The notes under the pieces were generated by a model. That model did not search any database. It was given only the letters and a program-made list of their open reading frames with translations, and was not told the DNA's origin. 36,668 nt of DNA from JBMONI01 sp049324575 (GTDB lineage Bacteria; Omnitrophota; Omnitrophia; Omnitrophales; Aquincolibacteriaceae), in contig JBMONI010000033.1 in NCBI GenBank assembly GCA_049324575.1, positions 1 to 36,668 on the forward strand, read 5' to 3'. The position numbers and the translations under genes were made by a program. The stretch's first letter is position 1. Every line of letters starts with the position of its first letter. Positions 26,907 through 36,300 of this stretch are shown piece by piece.

Positions 26907-27779
26907 ATGAGTTATTACAAGCTGCTTGGATTTGAACGGGAACCTTTTTCCACGAGCCCGGATCCGGATTTCTTTTATCTTACCCGGGAGCACGAGTCTG
27001 CCCTGACCAATGTCCTGATCGATCTTAGGCTGCGCAGGGGGCTTTCAGTGGTCCTGGGCGACGTGGGGACAGGCAAAACCACACTATCCCGAAAATTGAT
27101 ACGCTGTCTTAAAGAGCGCGGGGATTTTATTACCCACATGGTCCTCGACCCGTGTTTCGAGAACGAGCATCTTTTCTTGACGTCTCTTGTCCGCAATTAC
27201 GGTGTCAACATGGAGCCGTATATAGCGCCAGGGGAACCGCCGAGTCGGGCGAGTGTACTCGATCTCAAAGAAGCGTTGGAAAAATTCCTTTACCAGAAGT
27301 GCATTATCGAGAACAAGACCGTTGTGCTGATCATCGACGAAGCCCAGAAATTAAGTGATCTCAACATTGAAATGCTGCGTATCCTGCTGAATTACGAGAC
27401 GAACGAGAACAAGCTGCTGCAGCTGGTATTGCTGGGACAGCTTGAATTCCATTCCCGGATCATGAGCATTCCGAATTTTTTGGACCGGATCAGCTTCAAA
27501 TTCGTCTTGAACCCGCTCGGTTTCAAGGAAACAAAGGAAATGATCGAATTCAGGATCCGCACAGCGGGCTATCATGCCAATTCGATCTTGTTTCTGGACG
27601 AGGCGATCCAGATGATCCACAAAGTGTCTCGTGGTTATCCGAGAAAGATCACTCTTTTCTGTCACCGGGCGCTCAAGAACCTCGTACTCAAGAAGAAATG
27701 GGTGGTGGATGAGGCCTTGATGCGTGAGATTATCCATGAGGACATGCAGGCGGGATGGCTGATCCAGACGGCGCATTAA
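26907..27779 (+). CDS. GspA/ExeA-like AAA ATPase
   Basis: A 290-residue protein of the GspA/ExeA family. It begins MSYYKLLGFEREPFSTSPDP, the family hallmark, with FYLTREHESALTNVL after it. Walker A GDVGTGKTT is near residue 52 and Walker B VVLIIDEAQKLS near 141, followed by LLQLVLLGQLEF (sensor region) and GYPRKITLFCHRAL. Family members use ATP to help secretin assembly through the wall. This one lacks the C-terminal peptidoglycan-binding domain of full ExeA, so it is the ATPase part only. ATG 26907 is chosen, with GAAAGGGG upstream; the GTG at 26865 has no site. It overlaps the next gene by 25 bases. Confidence 0.88.
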   Translation: MSYYKLLGFEREPFSTSPDPDFFYLTREHESALTNVLIDLRLRRGLSVVLGDVGTGKTTLSRKLIRCLKERGDFITHMVLDPCFENEHLFLTSLVRNYGVNMEPYIAPGEPPSRASVLDLKEALEKFLYQKCIIENKTVVLIIDEAQKLSDLNIEMLRILLNYETNENKLLQLVLLGQLEFHSRIMSIPNFLDRISFKFVLNPLGFKETKEMIEFRIRTAGYHANSILFLDEAIQMIHKVSRGYPRKITLFCHRALKNLVLKKKWVVDEALMREIIHEDMQAGWLIQTAH

Positions 27780-28504
27780 CCCCAGAACAGCGCTTGCTCA
27801 AGCTGATCGAAGAGCAGGAAAAAGCCGAGAAGAACGGGGCAGCGGCCTCTGTGGCTTCATCCTCCGCGGCCCCAGTCCATCCTTCTAAGCCGGTTTTGCC
27901 GAAGCTCAAGTTCAACTTGGATGTCAACTGGAGCGCGCTTCTCTCGCCGTCGGCGATCCGCGGCCGTTTGGCGTTCGCATCCGTCTCGCTCGGCAATTTT
28001 TTTAAAGGAGGCGGCGGTGAGCTTCCGCTCAAGCGGATCAACAAGGGAATGTTCATTCTGGCGTTGATCTTAGCCGGAGTGATCGCGGTGAATTTACTGA
28101 TGGAGTTTGCGCATATGACCCTTGATATCAGGAAGCAATTGCAGAGCTCCTTTGTGACGGTGCCGGAGCCAGCGGCGCTTTTGGGGGCGGGGGACGAAAT
28201 GCCTGCGGTGGAGGAGTTTATTGCTCGCAGTATTTTTATGCCGGTGGATAAGGCGCAGGAAGCCGAAAAACCTCAAAACGAAGTCTCGATGAAAATGCTC
28301 GAACTGACCCAGCAGTTGAAATTGACAGGGATCTCGAACAATCCTCAGAATCCCGAGCAGACCTTTTGTATGATCGAAGATCTTTCTAAAGACACGACTT
28401 TATTCCTGAAACAAGGGGACCGGATCGCGGGGCTTTGGGTTCAGCAGATCAAGACTGACAGCGTGGTCCTTAAATATGAGAATGAAGAAATTGAGATCCG
28501 CTAA
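27755..28504 (+). CDS. GspC/PulC-like inner-membrane protein
   Basis: A 249-residue bitopic protein. A cytoplasmic, Ala/Ser/Pro-rich N-terminus (about 1-95) precedes one membrane segment (about 98-114, MFILALILAGVIAVNLL). The periplasmic part ends in a domain (about 180-249) with LKLTGISNNPQ, QTFCMIEDLSKDTTLFLKQG and DRIAGLWVQQIKTDSVVLKY, the pattern of the GspC HR domain that contacts the secretin. The PDZ domain of GspC is missing. It starts inside the gspA-like gene and runs 29 bases into the secretin gene. Confidence 0.75.
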   Translation: MADPDGALTPEQRLLKLIEEQEKAEKNGAAASVASSSAAPVHPSKPVLPKLKFNLDVNWSALLSPSAIRGRLAFASVSLGNFFKGGGGELPLKRINKGMFILALILAGVIAVNLLMEFAHMTLDIRKQLQSSFVTVPEPAALLGAGDEMPAVEEFIARSIFMPVDKAQEAEKPQNEVSMKMLELTQQLKLTGISNNPQNPEQTFCMIEDLSKDTTLFLKQGDRIAGLWVQQIKTDSVVLKYENEEIEIR

Positions 28505-30164
28505 CTTCAAACGTCTTTTGAGTATGCTGATGGCGATGGGCCTTTTGCTTTGCGGCGTGTGGTTCGCCAAAAGCTATGCGCAGATCGCTGGTGTCGCCGA
28601 GTCGGCGTTCGATCAGGGAATGGAAAAAAAGATCTTTCTCGATCTGCGGGACATCAATGTGGTCGATATCCTCAAATTTCTTGCGGTTCAGGGGGATCTG
28701 AACATCGTGACCAGCAAGAATGTCCAGGGGCGGTCGACCCTAGTGCTTCGGAACGTGAAGATCCGGGATGCGATCGATATCATTGTGATCTCCAATCAGC
28801 TGGCTTACGAGCGGATGCACGATATCCTTTACATCATGACCGAGGACGAATATCTTCAGAAATACGGGCGAAGTTACAACGACAAGCGCCGCATCATGAG
28901 CCGGGCGCTTAAATACACGAAGCCGGCTTATGTGGCTTCGGTTCTCGAAGCGATCCAAAGCACGCTCGGGAAGGTGGTTATTGACGAAGATACGGGGACC
29001 GTGATCGCGATGGATATCCCCGAGAAACTCGAAGAAATGAGCGCGTTGATCGGGGATATGGAGCGTAAACTGGACACTGCGGTGGTGCCTCTCCAATATG
29101 CCAATGCCAAGGAACTTGAGATCCAGTTGAAGAATAAATTGGATGTGAAAGCCGTCGGGACGGTCTTTGCAGATGAAAGATCGAATCAACTTGTGGTCAG
29201 CGCCTATCCGGGCCGTATGGAGGAAGTCCTGGGTGTGATCCGCGACTTGGACCGCAAGACCAAAGCGATCCTCTTGGATGTGCGGATCCTGCAATTGACC
29301 TTGAATCCCCAGTATGACAGCGGGATCGATTGGGAGAAGACTTTCCGGCGCTTAGAGCGGCCCGAAATGCTTCGGAGTCTTGATATCGCCGGCAACTTTC
29401 CGATCGATACGAATTTGGGTGCCAATGTCGGGAAGATCGCAGTAGGAGAGATTGCGGCCGATGATTTCAGCCTTCAGATCAAAGCGCTCAAACAGGTCCA
29501 GAATACCAAGGTGCTTGCGAATCCCCGTTTGATGGTGGTCCATAACGAAGAAGCACGGATCAATATCGGGGATCGGATCCCCTATGTCATCACGACCACG
29601 ACCGGGACCGGGAACAACACTTCGGTCAGTGAGGAGATCAAATTCATTGATGTGGGATTGAGCTTGGTAGTGACCCCCCGGATTAATGATGAAGGGTTTA
29701 TTACCATGTCGATCCGTCCGGAGATCTCGAGTCGGACTAATACCCTTGTGACACCGACCAATAACCAGATCCCGGTGGTGAACACGACCTTCGTCGAATC
29801 AACGGTGATGGTCAAGGACGGGATGAGCGTCATCCTCGGCGGGCTTAAGCGCGACGATGTCAGCGAGACCTCGCGGGGAATGCCTTTTGTGCAGGATATC
29901 CCATTGCTGGGGAATTTGTTCAAGAACCGAAATGAAAGTGTGACGCGGACCGAGATCGTGCTCTTTATCACGCCAAAGATCACGGGAGGAGACACGATGA
30001 TGACCGACGACCCGCTCCCGATCAAAAAAGGGGTTTTGGAACCGAGGGATCGCGGGGCTGCGGAAAGTTTGCCTGTCAGGAATCCTTTTGGAAAGAACGA
30101 ACCCGTCGAGGCGGAAAACTCGGCGGTTCCGATTGAGGCGGGGGCAGTTGATGAGGTGGCATAA
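28476..30164 (+). CDS. GspD-like outer-membrane secretin
   Basis: A 562-residue secretin that forms an outer-membrane channel. A signal peptide (about 1-35, ending near YAQ) precedes N-terminal domains: IFLDLRDINVVDILKFLAVQ (N0/STN-type) near 51, an N1-like block with VVPLQYANAKELEIQLKN near 200 and DERSNQLVVSAYPGRMEEV. The C-terminal secretin domain runs from about 260 to 510, with PYVITTTTGTGN, DVGLSLVVTPRI and VKDGMSVILGGLKRDD, then FVQDIPLLGNLFKN, the family signature. After it comes a 50-residue acidic, Pro-rich tail. Starts at ATG 28476 or 28482. No pilotin-binding S-domain is obvious. Confidence 0.92.
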   Translation: MRMKKLRSANFKRLLSMLMAMGLLLCGVWFAKSYAQIAGVAESAFDQGMEKKIFLDLRDINVVDILKFLAVQGDLNIVTSKNVQGRSTLVLRNVKIRDAIDIIVISNQLAYERMHDILYIMTEDEYLQKYGRSYNDKRRIMSRALKYTKPAYVASVLEAIQSTLGKVVIDEDTGTVIAMDIPEKLEEMSALIGDMERKLDTAVVPLQYANAKELEIQLKNKLDVKAVGTVFADERSNQLVVSAYPGRMEEVLGVIRDLDRKTKAILLDVRILQLTLNPQYDSGIDWEKTFRRLERPEMLRSLDIAGNFPIDTNLGANVGKIAVGEIAADDFSLQIKALKQVQNTKVLANPRLMVVHNEEARINIGDRIPYVITTTTGTGNNTSVSEEIKFIDVGLSLVVTPRINDEGFITMSIRPEISSRTNTLVTPTNNQIPVVNTTFVESTVMVKDGMSVILGGLKRDDVSETSRGMPFVQDIPLLGNLFKNRNESVTRTEIVLFITPKITGGDTMMTDDPLPIKKGVLEPRDRGAAESLPVRNPFGKNEPVEAENSAVPIEAGAVDEVA

Positions 30165-31032
30165 AATACTTTTTCTGATTTTTCTCGGAGGGTTTTACTG
30201 GGAGGGTATCGGGTTGGCACAGGAAGCGGCGGCGGATATGACCCAGGTCCAAAACAACGATCTCGAACAGATTCTTGAAACGCTGAATGGGACGTTAAAA
30301 GAAAATCTCGAGATCCGCGAAACGCTCAAGACCGCTCAGGAGGGGCTTGAAAAACTGGCGCTTGAGAACAATACATTGAAAAGTCGATTACGGAATCTGG
30401 AGAAAAATGTTGAAACTAAACAATCAGACCTCGATCGTTCAGCGGTAGAAACCCGGGAAGCTAAGGCCAAGATCCGCGAGACCGCCAAACTTTTGGAAGA
30501 ATCCGAAGCGAAGAATCAAGAGACCTCCGCGTTGCTTGCCGAATCCTCCGCAAAGATCACCCAAATGGAGTCCATGCTCAAAACGGCGATCTTGGAAGAT
30601 GAGAAAAAGGAATATGAGGCGATGATCGCCCAGGCGAGGGAACAGGTCGAAGCGTTGAAGCGTCTTTTCAGTGAGAATGAGAAAGACAAAATGAAGCTGC
30701 GGGACAATATCGTTGGGGCGACCTTCGAGCTCGGGAATGTTTTTTTCGAAAACCGCAACTATGCGGCGGCCGAAGAATATTACCAGAGAGTGCTGGATGA
30801 AAACCCGGCCCATGCCGGCGCACATCACAATCTGGGGATCCTCTACGATTATTATTATAATGATGTTGCCAAAGCGATCTATCACTACGAAAAATATATG
30901 GGCCTTGAACCTTTGGACGAGCAGGCCAAGAAGATCAAGGAGCGGGTGCTGGATATGAAATTGACCAAAAAGCTTTTGCCGGACGAACCTCTTCTAGAGG
31001 ATTTTAATCGCCTCCACCGTAGCGACGCTTGA
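30151..31032 (+). CDS. Exported coiled-coil/TPR protein
   Basis: A 293-residue protein beginning with a signal peptide (MRWHKILFLIFLGGFYWEGI, likely cut after GLAQ). A long coiled coil (about 30-190) is rich in E, K, L and A heptads. The last 90 residues hold a TPR pair: GATFELGNVFFENRNYAAAE near 207 and HHNLGILYDYYYNDVAKAIY near 240. TPR proteins accompany secretin or pilus systems as assembly chaperones, so a role with the adjacent secretin is likely but unproved. It overlaps the secretin stop by 14 bases and ATG 30151 has GGCGGGGGC upstream. Confidence 0.8.
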   Translation: MRWHKILFLIFLGGFYWEGIGLAQEAAADMTQVQNNDLEQILETLNGTLKENLEIRETLKTAQEGLEKLALENNTLKSRLRNLEKNVETKQSDLDRSAVETREAKAKIRETAKLLEESEAKNQETSALLAESSAKITQMESMLKTAILEDEKKEYEAMIAQAREQVEALKRLFSENEKDKMKLRDNIVGATFELGNVFFENRNYAAAEEYYQRVLDENPAHAGAHHNLGILYDYYYNDVAKAIYHYEKYMGLEPLDEQAKKIKERVLDMKLTKKLLPDEPLLEDFNRLHRSDA

Positions 31033-31123
31033 TTGCTTTTGTATTACGCCGCAAGATGTAGTTGTCCTTTTTTTAAAACCCACAAGAAACCGATTTCATA
31101 CCTTTGCATTCGTTTTCCTATCT

Positions 31124-31138
31124 CATGGTAATACCATG
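31124..31138. promoter_or_regulatory. 15-base palindrome, possible operator
   Basis: catggtaataccatg is a perfect inverted repeat with 6-base arms and a 3-base centre, lying about 55 bases upstream of the first promoter candidate. It could bind a dimeric regulator; nothing else supports that. Confidence 0.25.
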
Positions 31139-31192
31139 GGATATGTTATCTGCCGAGCCCTCATGCGATTTTAGGTCTAAGTAATTTCTAAG

Positions 31193-31221
31193 TTTAAATC
31201 TCGTAAGAAGTTAGGTATAAT
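31193..31221 (+). promoter_or_regulatory. Promoter candidate 1 of the surface-protein locus
   Basis: TTTAAA (31193-31198), 17 bases, perfect TATAAT (31216-31221). It would give a leader of about 210 bases before the GTG at 31440. Confidence 0.5.
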
Positions 31222-31297
31222 ACAGTTATTAAAAAGTCCATCATTGATAAAAGGTGAGTCTTTTTTTAGGAAATTGAGAGAAAATCCATAAAACCTA

Positions 31298-31306
31298 TGG
31301 TATACT
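31298..31306 (+). promoter_or_regulatory. Promoter candidate 2 (extended -10) of the surface-protein locus
   Basis: TGgTATACT (31298-31306) is an extended -10 box. The only -35-like TTGAGA (31274-31279) is 21 bases away, too far for the usual spacing, so this candidate would depend on the extended -10. Confidence 0.4.
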
Positions 31307-31385
31307 AATATTATCCAACCTAAAGACCCTACGATTTGCAAATAAAATTCGGTTGCAGTCAAAAGAATTCCCGCAAAAGAAAAAT

Positions 31386-31405
31386 GATCCGCGCCAAGGC
31401 GGATC
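31386..31405 (+). other. Stem-loop in the 5' leader of the FGE-like gene
   Basis: GATCCGC (31386-31392) pairs perfectly with GCGGATC (31399-31405) around a 6-base loop. It lies 22 bases before GGAGG of the next gene and may affect translation or RNA stability. No T-run follows. Confidence 0.4.
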
Positions 31406-31439
31406 TTAAGGATATCCGTTCCTATTTGGAGGATGTTCC

Positions 31440-33308
31440 GTGCATGTGTGCAAAATAAAAAATCGTGACCTTATGATACCGCTCCTGAGATCAGGTTCTT
31501 TTCAACGCCATGGTGTGGAACGTGGCCCCTTTTCTTGGGAAAAGCTATTTCTCTTGGGAAGTTTTTTTCTCTCCCTCTTTTTCATGGCAAACCCCGTCCC
31601 TTGTGCTTGGGCTATCAATGCCAACGTTTCCAATGTGGAATTAGTGGATGCCGATACGACCGAAGACACCGTCGAGATTGAATTTGATCTCGATTGGGCG
31701 GCTGCGTGGATCGATGGGGTCAATCATGATGCCGTTTGGATGTTCTTCAAATATTCTGTGGACTCGGGATGGAGTTGGCGGCATGTGCTTTTGAATGCGA
31801 GCGGGGTCAATCCATCCGGATTTAGCACAGGAACCGGGACCCAGTATATCGATATGCGGGTGCCGGAAGATAAGGTCGGGGTATTCATCGCCACAAAGAA
31901 AATGTCGGGCCAGCAGTACATTAGCCATAGCTATGATAATTTGAAAGTCGTTTGGGATTATGGCGCGAACGGCGTTACGGATTTGCAGATCATCGATTCA
32001 AGCACGACCAAGGTTCGCGCTTACGCTATCGAGATGGTCTATGTCCCCGAGGGAGACTTTGAGGTTGGAGATGGAAACGCAGCTGACGAATCGAGCTATG
32101 CTTTTCATGTATCCGATGACATCGCTGTGCAGATTACGAAAGATCTCACGACCGGTATCACGGTTGATTCTAACTCGAACGACGAGATCGATACGGCCCC
32201 CATTGGGGTTGATGGTGATGGAGGCTTGGATGATAACAACGATGGGGTGATCGACAACAAAGACTATCCGACCGGGTACAAGGCGTTCTACATGATGAAA
32301 AGTGAGATATCCCAGGCCCAGTATGTGGATTTTTTGAATACGTTAACTACTTGGTCCAGCATTTTTACCCGTATTGATGATGGCCAGGCTTTTGCTGCCG
32401 ATGCAATGAGTAGTAATAACTATTACACGGCGATGTATTCATCTTTAGCCGACATGTCTCCGGTGTCCCGCAATTCGATTTTTATTAAAGAGATGTATGG
32501 TTGCGGAGATTACTACGGCTATAGTGACGATCCGTCGATTGCCCGATTCGGGAATGATCTGACGGATGATATGTCTTGTACGACATGCGGCGACAACTCT
32601 TATTCCCTATGTTGCTCCAATATGGACGGAGCAAGTGACGGCGAATGGGTGGCAATGAATCTCATGACTTGGATGGATCTTGCGGCGTTCGCGGATTGGG
32701 CGGGTTTACGCCCTATGACAGAACTGGAGTTTGAAAAGGCCGCCCGTGGAAGCGAGGCCGCGGTGCTTGATGAGTTTGCGTGGGGGACTGCCAGCGTTAC
32801 TCAAAAGACAAATATCACCAATAGCGGTCAAGCAACGGAATATTCCAATACTAGCGTTTCTGGGAACAACGGACCCGGCGTTTATGACAATGCGGCGGTG
32901 GAGGGGCCCTTTCGTTCGGGAGGCGCTGCTGGAATGGCGGCTACCAGAATTCCCACCGGTTCGTCTTATTATGGCGCTCTGGATCTTTCCGGGAATGTGG
33001 CGGAACAAGTGGTGTCATTGGGAGACAGCGCTGGACATGCCTTCCGGGGAACGCATGGGGATGGGGTTTTGTACCAAGGCTCACATGGGGACAATAAGGA
33101 CTGGCCTGGATATTCTACCTCTTACAATTACGTTTACAACGCAGCCGGCGCGGGGCTTCGTGGTGGGGCTTGGGATGATGCGGATGCAGAGCCATTGAGG
33201 GTTTCAGATCGTACAAACGCGGCTTTGGGACAGACAACGCGTGACGATAGCGCGGGGGGGCGTCTAGTGCGGACTTCTCCCGAATATGAATTTGAACATG
33301 AATTCTAA
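31440..33308 (+). CDS. Secreted FGE/SUMF1-fold protein with N-terminal beta domain
   Basis: A 622-residue exported protein. After a signal peptide (hydrophobic core about 36-50, cut likely after CAWA at about 58) comes a beta-rich domain (about 60-190). The formylglycine-generating-enzyme-like fold starts near 197 (EMVYVPEGDFEVGDG) and ends with LRGGAWDDAD and AGGRLVRTSPE. RPMTELEFEKAARG and GALDLSGNVAEQV are family motifs. The redox cysteines of true FGE near the C-terminus are not present, so it is probably a binding (C-type-lectin-like) protein, not an active enzyme. An Asp/Gly-rich, Ca-binding-like insert (DGDGGLDDNNDGVID) is near 257, and a cysteine cluster lies at 355-392. GTG start has GGAGG seven bases upstream; ATG 31473 is the alternative. 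Confidence 0.85.
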   Translation: MHVCKIKNRDLMIPLLRSGSFQRHGVERGPFSWEKLFLLGSFFLSLFFMANPVPCAWAINANVSNVELVDADTTEDTVEIEFDLDWAAAWIDGVNHDAVWMFFKYSVDSGWSWRHVLLNASGVNPSGFSTGTGTQYIDMRVPEDKVGVFIATKKMSGQQYISHSYDNLKVVWDYGANGVTDLQIIDSSTTKVRAYAIEMVYVPEGDFEVGDGNAADESSYAFHVSDDIAVQITKDLTTGITVDSNSNDEIDTAPIGVDGDGGLDDNNDGVIDNKDYPTGYKAFYMMKSEISQAQYVDFLNTLTTWSSIFTRIDDGQAFAADAMSSNNYYTAMYSSLADMSPVSRNSIFIKEMYGCGDYYGYSDDPSIARFGNDLTDDMSCTTCGDNSYSLCCSNMDGASDGEWVAMNLMTWMDLAAFADWAGLRPMTELEFEKAARGSEAAVLDEFAWGTASVTQKTNITNSGQATEYSNTSVSGNNGPGVYDNAAVEGPFRSGGAAGMAATRIPTGSSYYGALDLSGNVAEQVVSLGDSAGHAFRGTHGDGVLYQGSHGDNKDWPGYSTSYNYVYNAAGAGLRGGAWDDADAEPLRVSDRTNAALGQTTRDDSAGGRLVRTSPEYEFEHEF

Positions 33309-33315
33309 CGCCTAA

Positions 33316-36300
33316 ATGAATCAAGAATCCAAATACAAGTTATCGCAAAAAATATTGGCGGGGGCCATGGTCGCGCTCCATTTATGCTGGGGTCCGATCG
33401 GGAATCAGGCCTACGCGGCTTACTTTTACGGTTACAACGAAGATTTTTCCGACATGGAGGAAGGCACTCCGCAACGAACGGCTTATAAGCTTGTCTTTAC
33501 GGTTTCGCCGGGGACGACGGATGTGGGCCGGATCTTCGATCCCCAACCGGTGGTCGAGATCCGCGACCGCAATGACCAGGTTGTGACCAGCGCAACGAAC
33601 AATGTCACCATCGCTCTCTATAATAATCCCTGTACCGCGACGCTTTCGAGCATAGCCGGCGGAGCTCTCAAGGCGGCTGTCAGCGGTATTGCCGATTTTT
33701 CTTCGATCGATTTTTACCTGAACAAAGCTTGTTCGCTTTACAGCTTGAAGGCAACGGCCACGGGACTCGAGACCGCCTATTCCAGCGCTTTTAATGTCAC
33801 CGAAAGCAGCGAAACGATTTATGTTAAAGGCGCGCTTGTTTACGACGAAAGCGATAACACGACTGAGATCCGTGCGTGGGCAGAGCGTGGAGGCCAGATC
33901 CTCACCGATTCCGGGTGGCTCTCCTCAGACGTCAAGATCACCATTTATGATCAGGACAACACCGCGGTTTTGACCGATGGCAACGCTGATGGCGCGCCGT
34001 CGAACGGTGTTTTTAGACGGGTGTGGGCGCCGGATTCGCCGGGAGATGTCTACGGGGCGAATATCCGGATCGAATATCCTGCGGGCAGCAATGTTTGGTA
34101 TTCGGCTTATGTGATGCTCAATACCGCAGAGACTTCCAGCATCGACAATATTCTTACCGATACGGCGGCGATCAACTGGCAGCAGGTGACTGCGATCCAG
34201 ACCAAGGTGGCGGATATCAATTGGCAGGATATCGACGCGATCAAGACCGCTGTGGGCGCGAATGCTTCCGACAATGTCCTCAGCCGGGCCGGGGAGATCC
34301 TGACGCGTGTGGGGACTTCAGCGGACGATCATACGGCGGCGACCCTTTTCGGGAAACTCGCGGACATGAAGAAGACGATCTGGACCGACCAGCTGGCGAA
34401 CGTGAACTGGCAGGATGTGGCGGCGCTTTCGGAGGCGCATATCGACTGGACGGAGCTGGCGGAGTTTACGGTGGCGGGGATCAATTGGGATGATATGGTC
34501 GAGATGACGAACAATCATGTGAATTGGGAGGACATCGGACGATTTTCGAGCCAGGGGATCAACTGGGAGGATATCGGGCGGCTTGCTGATCAAAAGATCA
34601 ATTGGCTTGAGATCCAGGTCCTAGCGCAAGAAGGCGTGAACTGGCAAGCGATCAAAGCTCTTTCGGACGCGAAGATCAATTTTGAGGATTTCCGCAGTCT
34701 GACCGAGGCGGGGGTGAACTGGGAAGATATCGGACGGATGTCGGATACGCGGATCAATTGGAGCGATCTCAAGATGATGACCGAGATCGGAGTGAATTGG
34801 GAAGACATCAAACTGATGGCGGATTCGCGTGTGAATTGGCTCGACTTAGCGGTCATGACCGGAGCGGGGACGAATTGGATGGACGATGTGAACTGGAGCA
34901 AGCTGGCAGAGCTCACCCGGACCGGTGTGAATTGGAATAATCTCCGGGAGATGAGCCGGGCCGGGATGAATTGGGACGGACTGGTGGTTTTGTCGGAGTC
35001 CAAAGTAAATTGGGATGATATGAAAATTTTGTCGGATGTTGGGATCAATTGGGATGATCTGGCCGAGATGAGCCTCGAAGAGATCAATTGGGCGGAGATC
35101 GAATCGCTTTCCCGAGAAGGGGTCAATTGGGCCGATCTGAAAGAATTTTCGACGATTGGGATCAATTGGGCCGATGTCGCGGCGATGAGCACACAAAAGC
35201 TCAATTGGACCGATCTTTACGAGCTGACCATGGCCGGGATCAACTGGGAAGACGTAGGGGCCCTGTCCTTGCAAGGGGTGAACTGGGCGGATCTTGAAGT
35301 GATGACCAACGAGGGGATCCTGTGGTCAGATCTGGAGACGATAACCAAGGAAGGGATCAACTGGGCCGATCTCGAGCGATTGACGAAAGAAGGAATCGAC
35401 TGGGCTGGCCTGGAAGTGATGACGATAGAAGGGATCAACTGGGCGGATCTTGAGAGGCTGACCGAGCAGGGAATTAATTGGGACGATCTTGAGGTGCTCA
35501 GTACCCAAGGGGTGAACTGGGCCGATGTCGAACTCTTAACGGAAAAAGGGGTGAACTGGGCCGAGATCGAGCGATTGAGCAAAGAAGGCGTAAATTGGGA
35601 GGACCTGGAGGCCATGACGAGAGTCCGGGTGAATTGGGCGGACCTGGGGCGGCTGACCACGGAGGGCTTGAACTGGGATGATCTGGAAGCTCTAACAAAG
35701 ATCGGTGTGAACTGGCAGGACCTGGAACGTATGACGACGATTGGAGTGAATTGGGAAGATGTTGAAGCGCTCAGCCGGGAGGGCGTGAACTGGGAAGATC
35801 TTGAGGCGATGACGAAGGAGGGAGTGAACTGGGCGGATTTGGAGCGTATGACGGAGGAAGGAGTGAACTGGGCGGATTGGGCAGAAATGACACGGAAGGG
35901 GATCAACTGGGCTGATCTCGAACGAATGACCAAGGAGGGCATTAACTGGGCGGAATTGGAGCTAATCACGGAAGAAGGAATCAACTGGGATGACCTCGAA
36001 GCCCTTACTGGGGAGGGGATCAACTGGGCTGACCTCAGAGTGTTGACGCAAGAGGGGATCAACTGGGCGGATATGGAGCGGATGACCAAGGAAGGGGTGA
36101 ATTGGGAAGATCTCGCTGTCTTGGCGGGGGCAGGCGTAAACTGGATGGAAATAGAGTTGATTACGGAGGAAGGGATCAACTGGGAAGATCTCGAAGCACT
36201 GACCAAAGAAGGGATCAATTGGGCCGATCTGGGAGCGTTGACTCAGGAAGGGTTGAATTGGGATGACTTAGAAGCGCTTACGAAGGTTGGGGTCAATTGG

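Larger units (their letters stand above)
31033..31439 (+). other. 407-base AT-rich non-coding region with promoters and hairpins
   Basis: No convincing gene is present on either strand. The segment from about 31060 to 31380 is clearly richer in A and T than the coding DNA around it. It contains a palindrome, two promoter-like sequences and a hairpin close to the next gene's ribosome site. No clean terminator with stem and T-run was found after the preceding gene, although TCCTTTTTTT near 31067-31075 is a T-rich stretch. Confidence 0.7.

Noticed and set aside
31330..31430. Possible c-di-GMP (GEMM) riboswitch before the FGE-like gene, suggested by CGCAAAAG and a hairpin
   Set aside because: The paired GGCAAACC-like and receptor elements of the class are not present; only a simple 7-bp stem is seen.
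34023..34493. 156-residue plus-strand open frame rich in G, R, C and Q
   Set aside because: It is an off-frame shadow of the giant repeat protein, which has a signal peptide and continues in frame on both sides.
35217..36218. 333-residue minus-strand open frame across the repeat array, and a similar one at 34590-35204
   Set aside because: The unit is 39 bp, a multiple of three, so a stop-free frame on the other strand repeats along the array. The translated S-Q-F-T-P pattern is the mirror of N-W codons, with no signal peptide or ribosome site.
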